In this document: positions 50,300-62,315 of the stretch, piece by piece
How positions within the stretch are numbered: position 1 is the stretch's first letter
Layout of the letters: each line of letters opens with the position of its first letter
Source: Hyaloperonospora brassicae
Lineage: Eukaryota > Oomycota > Peronosporomycetes > Peronosporales > Peronosporaceae
NCBI GenBank assembly: GCA_947650285.1
Contig: CANTFL010001332.1
Coordinates: forward strand, 186,001 to 250,000
Direction of reading: 5' to 3'
Length of the DNA: 64,000 nt
Notes under the pieces: model-generated
Told to the model about the DNA's origin: nothing
What the model saw: the letters and a program-made list of their open reading frames with translations, nothing else
Databases searched by the model: none
Position numbers and translations under genes: made by a program

Positions 50300-53200
50300 C
50301 ACAGCATATCCTTTGCATAGCTCCCACTTCTTTACCGAAGCAATGTCGATACCAATGCCGCATTCTTTCTTAATATGATGCCATCTCGATCGGCAGAATC
50401 AACGTGGCCAGTTGAAGGTGAAAAAGATACGAAGTATGATCTTCCGTGAAAATGTTCGAGCTTGACACATTTGATTCGACCAAAATATTTGGGATCATGC
50501 GCAGATTAGACAAGACCTTTCCCATGCGTGCGCCTAGCTGCCGTTTCACTTTCTTTGCTTGCGCGAAGAAAGCGTCACTCACGAACGTGACGTAACCAAT
50601 GTCTTTTGCAAACCGGATGGCGGAGGACAGGTTGAGCGTCAACTTAGTAATGTGCTACACGCCAGCAAGCACACCTTTCTTGGTGCCATGATAAGAATTC
50701 ATTGATATGGTAGTGTGGCTTTGCCACGGTTTGCACCACGTCGTCGCTGCAAGATACACATCTACCTGATAGCATTTGCGTAGTTCTTCATGTACTCTTT
50801 CGAGCATGTCGTGTGTTGCGTTGCACCGGAGTCGACCTGCTACAATCTGCTCGATTTTATGCCATTGTTATTGACCAAAAATAGGCGATCGTTGGATTGT
50901 TCTTCAGCCTTCGGGACGTGTTGTAGTACATCAACACCTGTATCCATTGTTGCCGTGAATAATCGTCGGTGAGGGCAGAGCTTGTAGCCAATCGCTTTTC
51001 CCGACTATTCTTTTATGTTTGAATTGCGCCAGTAGTCCGACAGCGGCAGCTCAAATCTTCCATCGCGGTACAGATGACCTTCAGAGCCTTGCCTAACTTT
51101 CTCATTATCATATCTTTTTAATAAGTTGGATGCAGTGCTCAAGCACAACCTCTCCACTTGTCACATCCATAGACCGCTCTTCTCCAGCATTATCTGTACA
51201 TTGATCTTCCATGTGTAGAAGTGTGTCCCTTGAAACTTGTTTAGGCGGGCGACGGAGTGTAAAGCACAAACCTTATCGAAGGCAACGATACAATTTTGGC
51301 TTGAGAATAAAATTAATCTGGAAAAACTGAATTTGATTGTTAAGACGGTACAACGATAGATGCAAAGCCAATTTGTATAGATTCTTCGCCCACAATCTTT
51401 TGATATCCTAATCCTACTAGATTATTTTGACTACACAAATATCATTAATCTATCGCTCAGGACTAAATGTCTAAGCGCGCAGAACAAATTCTCGTATTGT
51501 GCATTACTAATAGTCGCAACAAATATGACCGGTTACCGATTGCTGACCGTGTCGCTTCTTCGACATCACGTTAATCTGTCGAAGACGCTGTGCTGCAAAA
51601 GATTATTGATGCAATGATGATTCGAGTACAATTTTTGCACTTTTACAACACGGCCGTGGGATCGTCTAACGCAGTAGAGAAGTGTGGTAAAAGTGAATGG
51701 CAAAAATGGAATGGGCATCGGCGCCCACTCAATATAGGAGGACATAAACATTTGCTGTTGCCTTGACAAACTATATAGTATAACGTCCTCAATATAAGAC
51801 AGAAAGTCACCCCGATGAGATTGAGATCGGTCTAACGCCCCACATACTTATTGCTAAGTATTTGAAGCTAGCTAATGCGATCGTAGGATTCTTATATAAA
51901 ATTTGATAGAACATTGAACGACTAAAGATTATTAACCAGTTGTAATTTGGTCGTATTAGCCGCAAATAGAGTCTTTGTGCTAAATTAAACTACCGAAGTC
52001 TATTTCAAGCTGATTACCGCCAGTAGTGGGAAACGAAGAAGCTATATATGAAACAAAAATATGCCGCAGCAGATTTACTCCAGATAATATTACGGGTGTG
52101 GCGCAGCTTCAAGCATGAAAATATTTTTAACTCAATATGATGATATGAGCACCTAATTGGAGTAGCGACACCACAATATGAAGTGTGTAAATTTAGAAAT
52201 ATTTGCAAGACCATGAATAGGGATAAGACGATATCGTCTACCGTATGGACCCACTCAGTGAATGCGCATTTCACCTTTTTAACTTGAAAGCAGATCAAAG
52301 GTTCGTAAAGACAAGACCCAATAATGAATGACATTTTCTGGAAATTTAAAGAATTTGTGGAAGATGTTCGAATCGAAACCACAAAATCTGCATAAGCATT
52401 TTGAACTTGAATTCTGGAAGTACCCTATAAATGACAATTTAAAGCTGTGTCGATCATGTTGCGACGTAGGTATATAATTGAAGTTATGGGCGTCATTAAT
52501 GAATTACCGTTGGATGTATTTTGTACGTGCTCAAGAAGACAATTGAATCGGAAAAAAAGTATATGCTTCGAAAGTATACAACAAGTAGGAATGGTATTGA
52601 AATAGATTCAATGACTATTACGTTTGATAATTAACAAAGTTTGTAATCTTTTTTTGGACATGACTTGCTAGTCCCTTCTCTGAATCAAACATATATTTTA
52701 AACGACAGAAAGGTGCTTGTGTTCCGATTCGTAGAAGTACGTCTTAAATTATTTGGTCAGAATAGCGAACGCTCTCTTTGACTAAGTAATTGCGATTGGA
52801 CGCATTAAACAACAAATGAACTGATAGCCTCACAAATTTACCGATCTGGCACATTCTGATTTAAAGAGTACGAAATTGCATATGTGGTCCGCGAGAAATA
52901 TCAAGTGCGATAAAACTGTAACGAAACCTAGTCCGTGATCACAAGACCTATCGAAAGAGATATAACATCAATATTGACATACTCAGATCACTATGCGAAG
53001 TTTTCGTACATCGATCGACCAACCGTTAAACCTTAATCTTTCGAGAGATTGACGTTTCCCAAGGTTGGATCAATCATGTTATATATTAGAAAAAGTCTGA
53101 TGTGTGATCTGGATAACTTAAACGCTGGCAGACTTATAAATGTCAGTAAAAATTGAGGCTGCGATTTGCGCGTATCTAGCGCGCGAGATAACGACAGATT

Positions 53201-56200
53201 ACGCGATAAAAAATCTAACGTCTAAGAAGGCAGCTATATGTCCGACAAATATTTAGAAAAATGGAGACATAAATTCGTATGTAGGTAAAAATCCGATTGA
53301 ATTTTGTCAGCATTTCGGCGCTCGCCGTTTTCGAATATCTTTTTACCACTCGCGAATTTAGGGTTTAGCCCTCAGCACCGAAACCACTTACAACTAGATA
53401 GCAAAGGTAAGGTGATTGCATGCAATTCAATAGCAACAAGTTAGGCGTCGATTTCGGCAAGCCCCGCGTATACTCTCCTTCATGTATCCATGTCATAATA
53501 AATGTGATGTTTAGTCGATTCCAGCAGGGTTGCAACATCGTAATTTCATGCTGATGGAATCGCCGTTATAGTTGGGTTACATGGAAAGCGAAGGTGTAGA
53601 AAGGCTCTTTATTATTTGTTCTATATCGGATAATTGTCTCACGCGCGCGAAAGGGTAACGCATGGGTGAATTGCATCCTATAAGAGCGGTGAATAAGCCA
53701 AAGCCTGGCGTAGAGTAGACCAACCCGCCTAATTTCTACTATTATTTAAAGTGTTATAATCGACGAATAAAATGTAGTCAGTCACAGGTGCAATTCATTT
53801 AACTTTGCGCCACGAAGTCGAAACGAGAAGGCACAATTACATCTTAGGATAAATAGCGTTATGTTAAACTCAGCCTTTTGTGCAAGTGTGAACTTGGTAG
53901 GCCTTCGATGGTGGCAAGAAAGTCGCAACCTCTTAAACTTTAGTTAGCAAGACGAAATTGTCAGCGTGTTGGTCGAATGAAACATACTTAATGTGAACGA
54001 AGAAAGAAGAAAGAAGAAAATGTACGACTGTGAATACGTTTCAGTGCATGTTTTAACGTCCAGATTTCACTTTAAATAACTAATAATGCGTCCAAATTCG
54101 CCACAAAAAACTGATATACCGAAACTCGACAAAATCGATTAGAGGCGCAACTTCATGCTTGAGTAATTTCACAAACATTCAGCAATCACATTGAATTTCT
54201 AGTATTTAATTCACTAGGAAGGTGTTGATTTGCCAAAACGTAACAAATCATCGAGTTTACCACCACAGGAATGCTTGTCGGTAGAAATGGGCCTCGGTAA
54301 TGTCCTATTATCAGTTTTTAAGCCACCACTAATGACTATTACACGAAACGAAGTAGAGTGAATAATATTAAAAGCTGATACAACATGGCAGATCAAGAGA
54401 GCACTCAAAATAAAATTATAGAAAGATCTGAAGTATTGATTGTGAGATAATGAAAATACCACAATTAGGAGGGATTGACGCATCGAAAAAGCAATCACGA
54501 CGCGAACGTGTATGTAGAGGAAAGCTAAATCAATTCGACATTTGGAGGAGCCAAATGATTGAAAATGAGGATATAGCACTTTGATGGACAAAGCACAATA
54601 TCGTGCATGGAGGACATCAGGTCACAGCCGAGATATGAAAGAACCCATTTCAACGTGACAGGAAAAACTACTTAATTATTGCAATGAAGCATAAAGACGC
54701 GATTATTTGGGCATCACGAGCGCCGATTCATGTAACGAGATATTGATTAGATCGCAAAGATGGAGTTGTAAAATCTCAACGCTTAGTCGCAGACTTTATA
54801 ATAGAAATTAATATTAATAAAGTACATACCAGTGTTGACTTATAAGTCAAATAGACAAGCTGTGTACCGATAGTAGCTATCGCAGACGCGCACGTATTTT
54901 GATGTCGTCATTTTGATGTGAGGAGAAGAGTGAAGCTGGAGAATATATCAAAGTGGCTACTTATGCTTTCCGACACATATGTGATGCATTTTCGCTCATT
55001 TCGAGTATGTTAGCTTGTCCGGAGGACATCTTGGCGCTATCAAAGCGTAATAAGCACACTTGTGTCGTTTTGGTAGTTTACGTACCTACTGAGACGAATA
55101 AGGAGACAAAATAGTTACAAAATAAATATTAAATTCGTACAAGTAGTGGTGGTGGCAGGCATCAGCTTAAAAAATTGCGGAGCGATTCGGATATCGCTAT
55201 ATCCTCTACTTGCGAGTGATGATGCCACAAGAGTACTTTTCTAGTGTGAGCGTGTTCATGGCGCGTATTTCAAGGAAGCGAAATTAAATGACAAGACGAC
55301 ATAGTATATACATCTGTTGTCTCCCCGTCGATGTCCTGCACCAATATATTACCGCGGATCGTTTAAAACCATAACAAGCTAGCGTAAGAGAAGCAAATAA
55401 CTCACCTTGACGTATAACAAAGGGGATGTGTACCTTCGGTAAGGCAGTTTTACGAATTTACCTTCTAAACCGCGTACGTATAGAAGCAGAATAAATACAG
55501 CCTGTATTGAAGAACGTGTGTGTAACAAGACCACATCGAACATCATACCCGTAACGGAGCGCATGAGAATGAACCGACGGATAGCACGTTGCGCGTAGAA
55601 TATAGTAAACGAGGTCGATAGCGTTGTAGGGAAATTAAAAAATAGTTGCCCTGGTCACGTGCAAACTCTTTATCGACATTATTATCGTACTTAATGATTC
55701 CATAAGCTTTAGCAATGATGTCGACACATTATTTGATATACAATGATTAACGCGAAAACCGTAACGCGTATTAGCGCCAAAAATTGTCACCATATCCATA
55801 AGATGACTGGGAGGTTGCGCCACTTTGAGATGTCACTCGAATCAGTAAGAGGGGAGGAGATGGTGATTGCATCAGTTGGGACAGAAACAGCAACGATGAC
55901 AGAAATAATATCTATGAATCGCTCGTAGATATCATATTACTTATCGTAGCTGCAGAAGACCAGACGTCGCGTGAGCCACTCAGAGTTAGCTAGAGAATCA
56001 AAATTGATGAGGTCGCGTAGGGGTTGGCGGTATATATTGAGAAATTGAGCATGTAATTACACAAGAACTTTGGTCGAAAACAGCGGTATAACTTACAAAT
56101 GTAACACGCGGATGTAGGGTATCACCAACAATAACACGCAAAACATTTCTATACGCGAAGCGATCGTGCCATGACCGCTATTTCAATGGAAAGGATGGCG

Positions 56201-59200
56201 AAATAAGTCGATATAAGAGTATGAGTAGCGCATTACAAATCCGAAGCTGATATCTTAGATAAGTTAAACTACGAGAAGAAGCTGGTGTATGTCACAATCC
56301 ATTGTGGGTACGACATGATCACGCCTGACAATGTTGATAGAACGTTAAGAGTCATTAAGTCGCCAAAAATCGTCGAACACAGTTGGCGTTCCGTAGTTAG
56401 TGCACGCTGACGTAAGGAATTTTCAATTACCTAAAGCATAGATGTGGAAGTGGTGAAATCAAGCTTCGTGGTCACAGCAATCTTGTTGGCGGACGTGTTC
56501 ACAAAATCCTTCCAGCGCCAAGAATGGTGCAATCGTTTATATAATGTGGGCTGATGAAAGTGCATATGCAGTGCGAAAGATTTTCAATGCTAGTGATTAT
56601 GACAAAAGCGATTAAGCTTGCACCCATGAAGTGTGTGGAGCACAGCAGGACTTGTCATATAACGCAACATCGTGAATGCTTCACATGTTACCATAATTCT
56701 GTAAGAAAAAAATGTGGATTAAGCACTCGGCTTGAATGCATTGTACAAATGAAGTCCTTGCTTAGCTTGCCATCTCTACAGGAAATTGAATAGCAATCGG
56801 GACGGGCGTGTAAAGGATGGATGATAACATTCTTATAAGTACTACATGGCGGATCTGGCTGCAATCGGAACCACCATTGGCATTATATTGTATAAAAATG
56901 AGCTCGTAGATTTACAGATTTAGATTCATGGGATAGATCTAAATCAATGTGTTAAAAGTCATACGTGAATGGGGCTTTATTGGTATCCGTACGTGTAGTA
57001 TATAGAGCGCAGTATGCGAAACTGACATACTCATTAATCACAGTTATTAACACTCCAGCCCACGATGTATCGTAAACGAATAATCGAAACTATAATGAAA
57101 CGTTATAGTGTAGAGCAGCCAGTCGAGTGAAAAAGCGGTGGCACCGTTACCGGTAGGTACGTGAATCGATACCCGCGCAGGGGCGGTACGATTCCACATC
57201 GCCCGAGAGTGGCTAACGAAGCCGGATATAGTGGGTCGTTCGTATATAGATCAAACGTTTTCTCCTTCTCATAAGTGTATAGCAGATCCGAAAGAACTTG
57301 TTAAAAAATGATTTCCTTAAATCATACGCGCTCAAGAGCATCTAAGCTGGGTATTTTTTTTAATATTGCTAGGCACCTTCTATTTATTAAATGAACGACA
57401 AAGATGCGTCGTGATAAGCATAGCAAAGTGTAGACATCAGCAAAAATGAAGCTATGCAAAGTCATGCAGTGATAATGGAGAATCCATAAATGTATTACGA
57501 TATGAAATTCTTCATTTAGCTTCATATCCTTTTGCTGTTTAGATTGGCAAATATTCTTGAGATTTTGTGTACAACACCCATATTCAGCTGACTGAAAACG
57601 AATAAGATGCTATCAACATACATAATACGCAAGAGATCGCGTGAAATCGTTCGTTTGCCAGAAAAGTCAAGATACTTGCGATGCATTATCCACTGATGTC
57701 GGTTTCGCGGCAAACAACTACAGGAACTATGGTAGCTATCGATATTGTAGCGCACGTAAAAATGAATCGATGCTAATTTATTAAAAACGTGACGAAGAGA
57801 GATGTTGGATATCGTCAACCAAGGCTTGATTCTTAAACATCTGAGTTTGAACAAGCATCGTTCGCGTCGACCAATACTAACTCCTTTCACGTTCAGAAGA
57901 TGATTGTAAGGCTTGACCAGTCGCGATGTTATCTTAAAGTAAAATGAAGTCGTGTCGGTTTTAGCACGATACAGAAGTAAGTAAAAATTATACAGAAACA
58001 AGACGGGTAATTTGAAGAGCATGTAAAGCTAATGAAAGCATCATAATCTCGTAAGTTATAATTATAAGTATTCATCGTCATATCGATCAGCCTTTTACTT
58101 CTCATATAATAAATGTGAAACTATCCATTAAACTTGACGATGACCACGAAGGAGTCTACGAATACAATAATGCAAAGAGGGCCTTGCGACGTAAACTATT
58201 GACGAATGTATCAGTGAATGATTGGGGACAAGGAGATTGAGATGAATATTTTTTATCGTCTTTATTCTGGTATAGCAAGACAGCCCTTTTGCAGTCAGCC
58301 AACAGTTGATTGATCGAAATAAATGATTTGTCTTATTTTCTTCAAGGATAAAGATAAAGTCTGGCTAGCGATTTCAGGCAGCAAACAATCATATTGTTTT
58401 GCTCAAAATATACTGGATAATTTGTAGCGCAACTTTTAGCTGTAGCTGTCCGTATACAGGGTATTGCTGGTCTCTGATCGTTTTTAATATACCTCAATTT
58501 CACTAAAAAAATTAAAATTTAGTTGTATATAATGGCAATCAGAAATGCTGAGAAGACGCTATGTAACATGCATCGAAAAATAAAGCAGAAAATGACAGCG
58601 CCTTACGTGAGTTGTAAGGCACACTAATATACCGACCTGACCCTCAGCGAGAAGCCTGCCTATATAATACTAAGAGCTTAATCTATTCTGATTTTGTGCA
58701 AACTCTACGTATCGGCTATCCCACAAGTCAAAGGTGATCACTATGTATAAAATGGTGTAAAGTGGCGCTGAAGCGACCGCAAGCCGTAAAAAGAGGCCGT
58801 CTTTGCTGGAGCTTAACTTTTGCGAGATTAGATGCCATTCACCTGCGCACAAAGTGTGGCACGAAGGTCGATACAAGCGCGCCCATACCTTAAGAGTTGT
58901 GAATGAATTTACAAAAGCGATCGCGAAATGAATCAAATCGTTACGTGCTCATATCCAATGCATCTCAAGTCGTCACATGAAGGCAAAGATTCACACCCGA
59001 GCAATTATATACTGTGCAAGTAAGATTGCTCATTGCCAAACGTAGAATATTGGGCACGATCCATGTGCAACGTCAGAACTGCGGTAAGCATCGACAAAGG
59101 ACTTTGTCAAACGAACTTGGGGCGTGCGTAATCGTACATTGCTACATGGCCCGCCATATGTGTTGTACTATGAAAGATTATAGAATACGAGCTAGCCCTG

Positions 59201-59740
59201 ACGCACAAGATATTACTAGCTTCACGTTGTGATAAAGAAGCTACTCTTAATGTCAAGAATATTTTTACTGAATGGCCTTCCTATGTGTCGTTCTTTATGT
59301 TTCAGCACGTATGGTGTAGTAATAGTTGATATCAGAAGGAGAGGTGTAAGTACGTGCTGTTCTCGCTGGAACTGCTAAATCGATACGTACTATGCCGAAT
59401 AGTGGCAAGATGTCACGCAAGAGGGAACGATAAAAAATGGACATAAATCACATACGATCACTAGCGTACGCATGATTTTACATACGTATAACGTGTCAGT
59501 ACCAGGTCGAAGATTGAAGTCATGCAGAACACCAAGCGCGTAATATCATGTGCAAAACAATTATATATGAGGTGTAGTATGAGGGTGATCAGATTAATGA
59601 AAAAATCATTGTATGGAACAGCGTCTCCCGTGTATATCTGGTGATACATCGGGGGAAGAATTTCTACACGGGGAAATTTCACTTTTGATCCTTAACTGCC
59701 CAGATACCTGCGATCAGTAACTTACAGGATTTTTTGCACA
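50300..59740. other. AT-rich sequence without genes
   Basis: About 9.4 kb, visibly AT-rich, with stops in every frame at short intervals; the longest frames (about 125-165 codons, at 52.0-52.4, 54.2-54.6 and 57.5-58.0 kb, all minus) have no recognisable domain and noncoding composition. An 'AAAGATACC/AAAGATAC' type word recurs weakly. This is probably very old transposon debris. I found no tRNA, rRNA or satellite array. Confidence 0.5.
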
Positions 59741-59744
59741 CTTG

Positions 59745-59900
59745 CTCCACCGGTTGCGGCTCACTTTAGGCTCAGTCGGTGGTGCGGCCTTAAATTCGAA
59801 TTCATGCGAGTGGAGCTGTCCACCTGCGGGCTCGTACCCTCGACCTCCCAGTCGGAACGGCCGTGGCTAACCCACCACATCCGTCAATCGGTTTCCGGTG
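59745..59900 (-). repeat. Possible tRNA-derived SINE head
   Basis: On the minus strand, GGTTAGCCACGGCC resembles a pol III A box, and GGTACGAGCCC about 30 bp later differs from the B-box consensus GGTTCGANNCC at one conserved base. The segment is GC-rich against its AT-rich surroundings, suggesting a later arrival. No tail repeat or target duplication was found. Confidence 0.3.
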
Positions 59901-60929
59901 ACATATCGGGCCAGTCATAACAGTGGACCGTGGGTAGATCAGATCATTGTGTGCAACCTGAGGTACATCCATTGGCGCCGTGGCAGCCGTATGAATCCGT
60001 TCTAATGATGTATGCTGTAAGAAAGAGTACCAAAGAATAATACTGGAACACATTCAGTCTTCGTCTAAATCGAAAGTATTACATGCTTCGGGACGCATGA
60101 ACACCAGACATAACATTAATCACGTACCATGTGCATTTTTATGTGAGTCCCTCTCCGTTTACGTGTAGCTAATATGCATATATCTAGCCCGCCTTCTGCA
60201 AATGCTCGAGCGCTACCTTCTACGGAGACGTCGTCGCTTTCGAACTCAGCTCCGCCTCGCTGGATACAAACGGCTGTGATAAACAATGGGCAGAGTGGCC
60301 ATTACGTTCTCTTCCGTTTGGCTTCATACTCCTTTCCATCTTTCTACACGCAATGGTACCGTGCGGTCACTGCTAATTGCGGTGCGGTGGTACTCTGGCC
60401 CAAGAATGATTCGCACACTCGTGCGTGTGGTTGGAATTTGTCTGGTGTGGTTAACCTATTCAGCCGGCCAGCAGTCACGCGCATGGACATCCGCATGAAG
60501 TTCGATCCGTAGTCTACTAATGACCTGTATCTGTGATCGGATGATGAGCTTAGGCCGCCTGGCTTTATTCACGATGCTTTGCGAATAAGTTCGATAATAA
60601 GGAGGAAGTCGGAGACAAGATCCGACAGGTACCGGCTGACACAGAGTAAGTACGACGACCGGATGTAGGAGCTAGCGAATGACACCAAATAGTTCAGTTA
60701 CCAAATCGGGGATTTGGCGGTCGACACAGAGTATTGAGAAGACGTGGTCTGGGGGCCGGTGGTCACCACAGAGTAGTACTGGGACCGGCGGGAGGTGGTG
60801 GATGACACGGCGACCAGATCCGGAAGCCAGCTCCATTGGTCAAATGCTAGGCGGTACTTGGGTGGTCCAGATCTTGCGGCTACGATGTTTGTGACTATCC
60901 CTCATTCCACAAGCTGCTCAATTGACACG
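59901..60929. other. Upstream region of the effector candidate
   Basis: Base composition returns to gene-like. A 112-codon plus-strand frame at 60174-60512 has no recognised domain. Loose direct repeats of GACACAGAGTA and CACAGAGTA lie at 60639, 60725 and 60768. Promoter elements were not identified. Confidence 0.4.
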
Positions 60930-62315
60930 ATGCGCAAGCTGTTCCCTCTGATCTCGGCCTTTGTCGCCTTTCAGTGGACTGCTGCAGACCCAACGTCGAC
61001 CCCGACCAACAATCGCACGGAAGATGATGACCTTCTCGACAAGTCCACTCTTGCCCTTCATCTGACGACCGACGAGTATGGCACGCCGAGATCCTTTGGA
61101 ACGCACGATTCAGCTATATTCGGGGACGGTCACGTTCGCTCGAACAACGAGAGGAGAAGTTTTTGGTCGTCGCTCACCTCAACAGTAGTCGATGTGGTAT
61201 CACACCTGAGCAAACTTGGTAAGGTCGTGTACTCAGGATACAAAACCGGTCCTATGGGCGCTCAAATGAGGAATGAAGCGCTTCATGACATTCTAAAGGG
61301 AAGGATATTACGCCTTAAACGGCTAATGGATCGCGATCCTTCGTATACCCCCGATGCTGCCGTTCAGCAACTGAAAATCATCGGAGGAACAACGCAGTCC
61401 GTGGCGACCTTAATGTACTTCCGTGACGTCGATGGTATGAAAGACTTTGCCCACAGCTTGCTGAGAGCGATGGCCGTGAGTAAAACAGACGCTGATAAGT
61501 TTGTTCTTATTGCGTGTCTGGACGCTCGCGTAAGCCCTGAGGAAGTCTTCGATATGCTGCCCATCTCGGAGGATCTCTTGAAGCATGGTGTTGGAGAGTC
61601 CGCGAGGTGGTATGAGGTCAATCGTAACCTCGAGCAGTGGCTACAGTATGTGAAGCGCACAAACTTTCGACGAGGGACGGGGGCAAACACGAGGAGTGGT
61701 GAAGGACATCAGGTGAACGTGGATAATCCCTACCGTCCTGAACCTTTAATCGTCGACATTCTGATGGACAAGGGCAACCCAAAAGATGTAGTGGCGTTTT
61801 TTGAATATCTTCGAGTGGAAAATGATGAGCATCTGATAGTGGAGAAGGCGCATCGACTATTGCTGGCCAAATACCAAGATCGGACTGAAGAGCTGATGTT
61901 GAGGACGTGGGCGAATGCTGATTTGAGCCCTTATACCGTGATCAAATTGATGCCTTGGGCAGATTTCGATCAGTTTGCATTCCGAGTCGCGATGAATCCG
62001 ATACCCCAGGACGACATCAGTGACAGGCTCGGACAGGTTCTTAGGTATGTGAACCTGTACCGAGAAAGTCATGAATTCGACGAAAATGCAGTCGTTAAAC
62101 TACTGCAAGGGGATAAAACGATCGAGGAACTGCGGGCATATCTCATGTTGTTTGAAGGCCATCAGGACGAGGATGGGCGATCAAAAGAGCTCTTACAAGC
62201 TGTACGTGGCATACATCGGCCTACTATAGAAGAAATGGACCGCACGGAGGCGATCCTATCTGATATTCGTGAGGGACGCCCACCCTGGTCGGTCACTGAG
62301 GTTAATCGTTGGTGA
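60930..62315 (+). CDS. Secreted WY-type effector candidate without RXLR
   Basis: Single exon, 461 residues. The frame is open upstream, but the ATG at 60930 gives a clean signal peptide (MRKLFPLISAFVAFQWTAA, cleavage near 19). The mature N-terminus is acidic and unstructured, with an NNERRSFW stretch at 72-79 that is reminiscent of dEER; no RXLR precedes it. From about 115 the protein is all helical. A WY-like unit reads VSPEEVFDMLPISEDLL...WYEVNRNLEQWLQYVKRTN (202-245). Later units carry MLRTWANADLSPYTVIKLM and LGQVLRYVNLYRE, the repeat logic of Peronosporales WY/LWY effectors. Such proteins are usually delivered into host plant cells; the target is unknown. It stands alone in repeat-rich DNA, the usual setting for such genes. 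Confidence 0.75.
   Translation: MRKLFPLISAFVAFQWTAADPTSTPTNNRTEDDDLLDKSTLALHLTTDEYGTPRSFGTHDSAIFGDGHVRSNNERRSFWSSLTSTVVDVVSHLSKLGKVVYSGYKTGPMGAQMRNEALHDILKGRILRLKRLMDRDPSYTPDAAVQQLKIIGGTTQSVATLMYFRDVDGMKDFAHSLLRAMAVSKTDADKFVLIACLDARVSPEEVFDMLPISEDLLKHGVGESARWYEVNRNLEQWLQYVKRTNFRRGTGANTRSGEGHQVNVDNPYRPEPLIVDILMDKGNPKDVVAFFEYLRVENDEHLIVEKAHRLLLAKYQDRTEELMLRTWANADLSPYTVIKLMPWADFDQFAFRVAMNPIPQDDISDRLGQVLRYVNLYRESHEFDENAVVKLLQGDKTIEELRAYLMLFEGHQDEDGRSKELLQAVRGIHRPTIEEMDRTEAILSDIREGRPPWSVTEVNRW

Larger units (their letters stand above)
44800..50300 (-). mobile_element. Decayed Ty1/copia element, minus strand, discontinuous
   Basis: Three relic domains lie in the copia order on the minus strand: integrase (about 50235-49765), reverse transcriptase start (about 49325-48985) and RNase H end (about 45365-45135), with a second RNase H-like piece at about 44960-44825. 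The order IN before RT is diagnostic of Ty1/copia. All are full of stops and frame changes. The 45.4-48.9 kb stretch between RT and RNase H is not copia-like and may be inserted. LTRs were not found. The gypsy element lies directly beside or within its end. Confidence 0.7.

Noticed and set aside
60174..60512. 112-codon plus-strand frame near the effector candidate
   Set aside because: No signal peptide, no domain, and a typical chance frame length for this composition.
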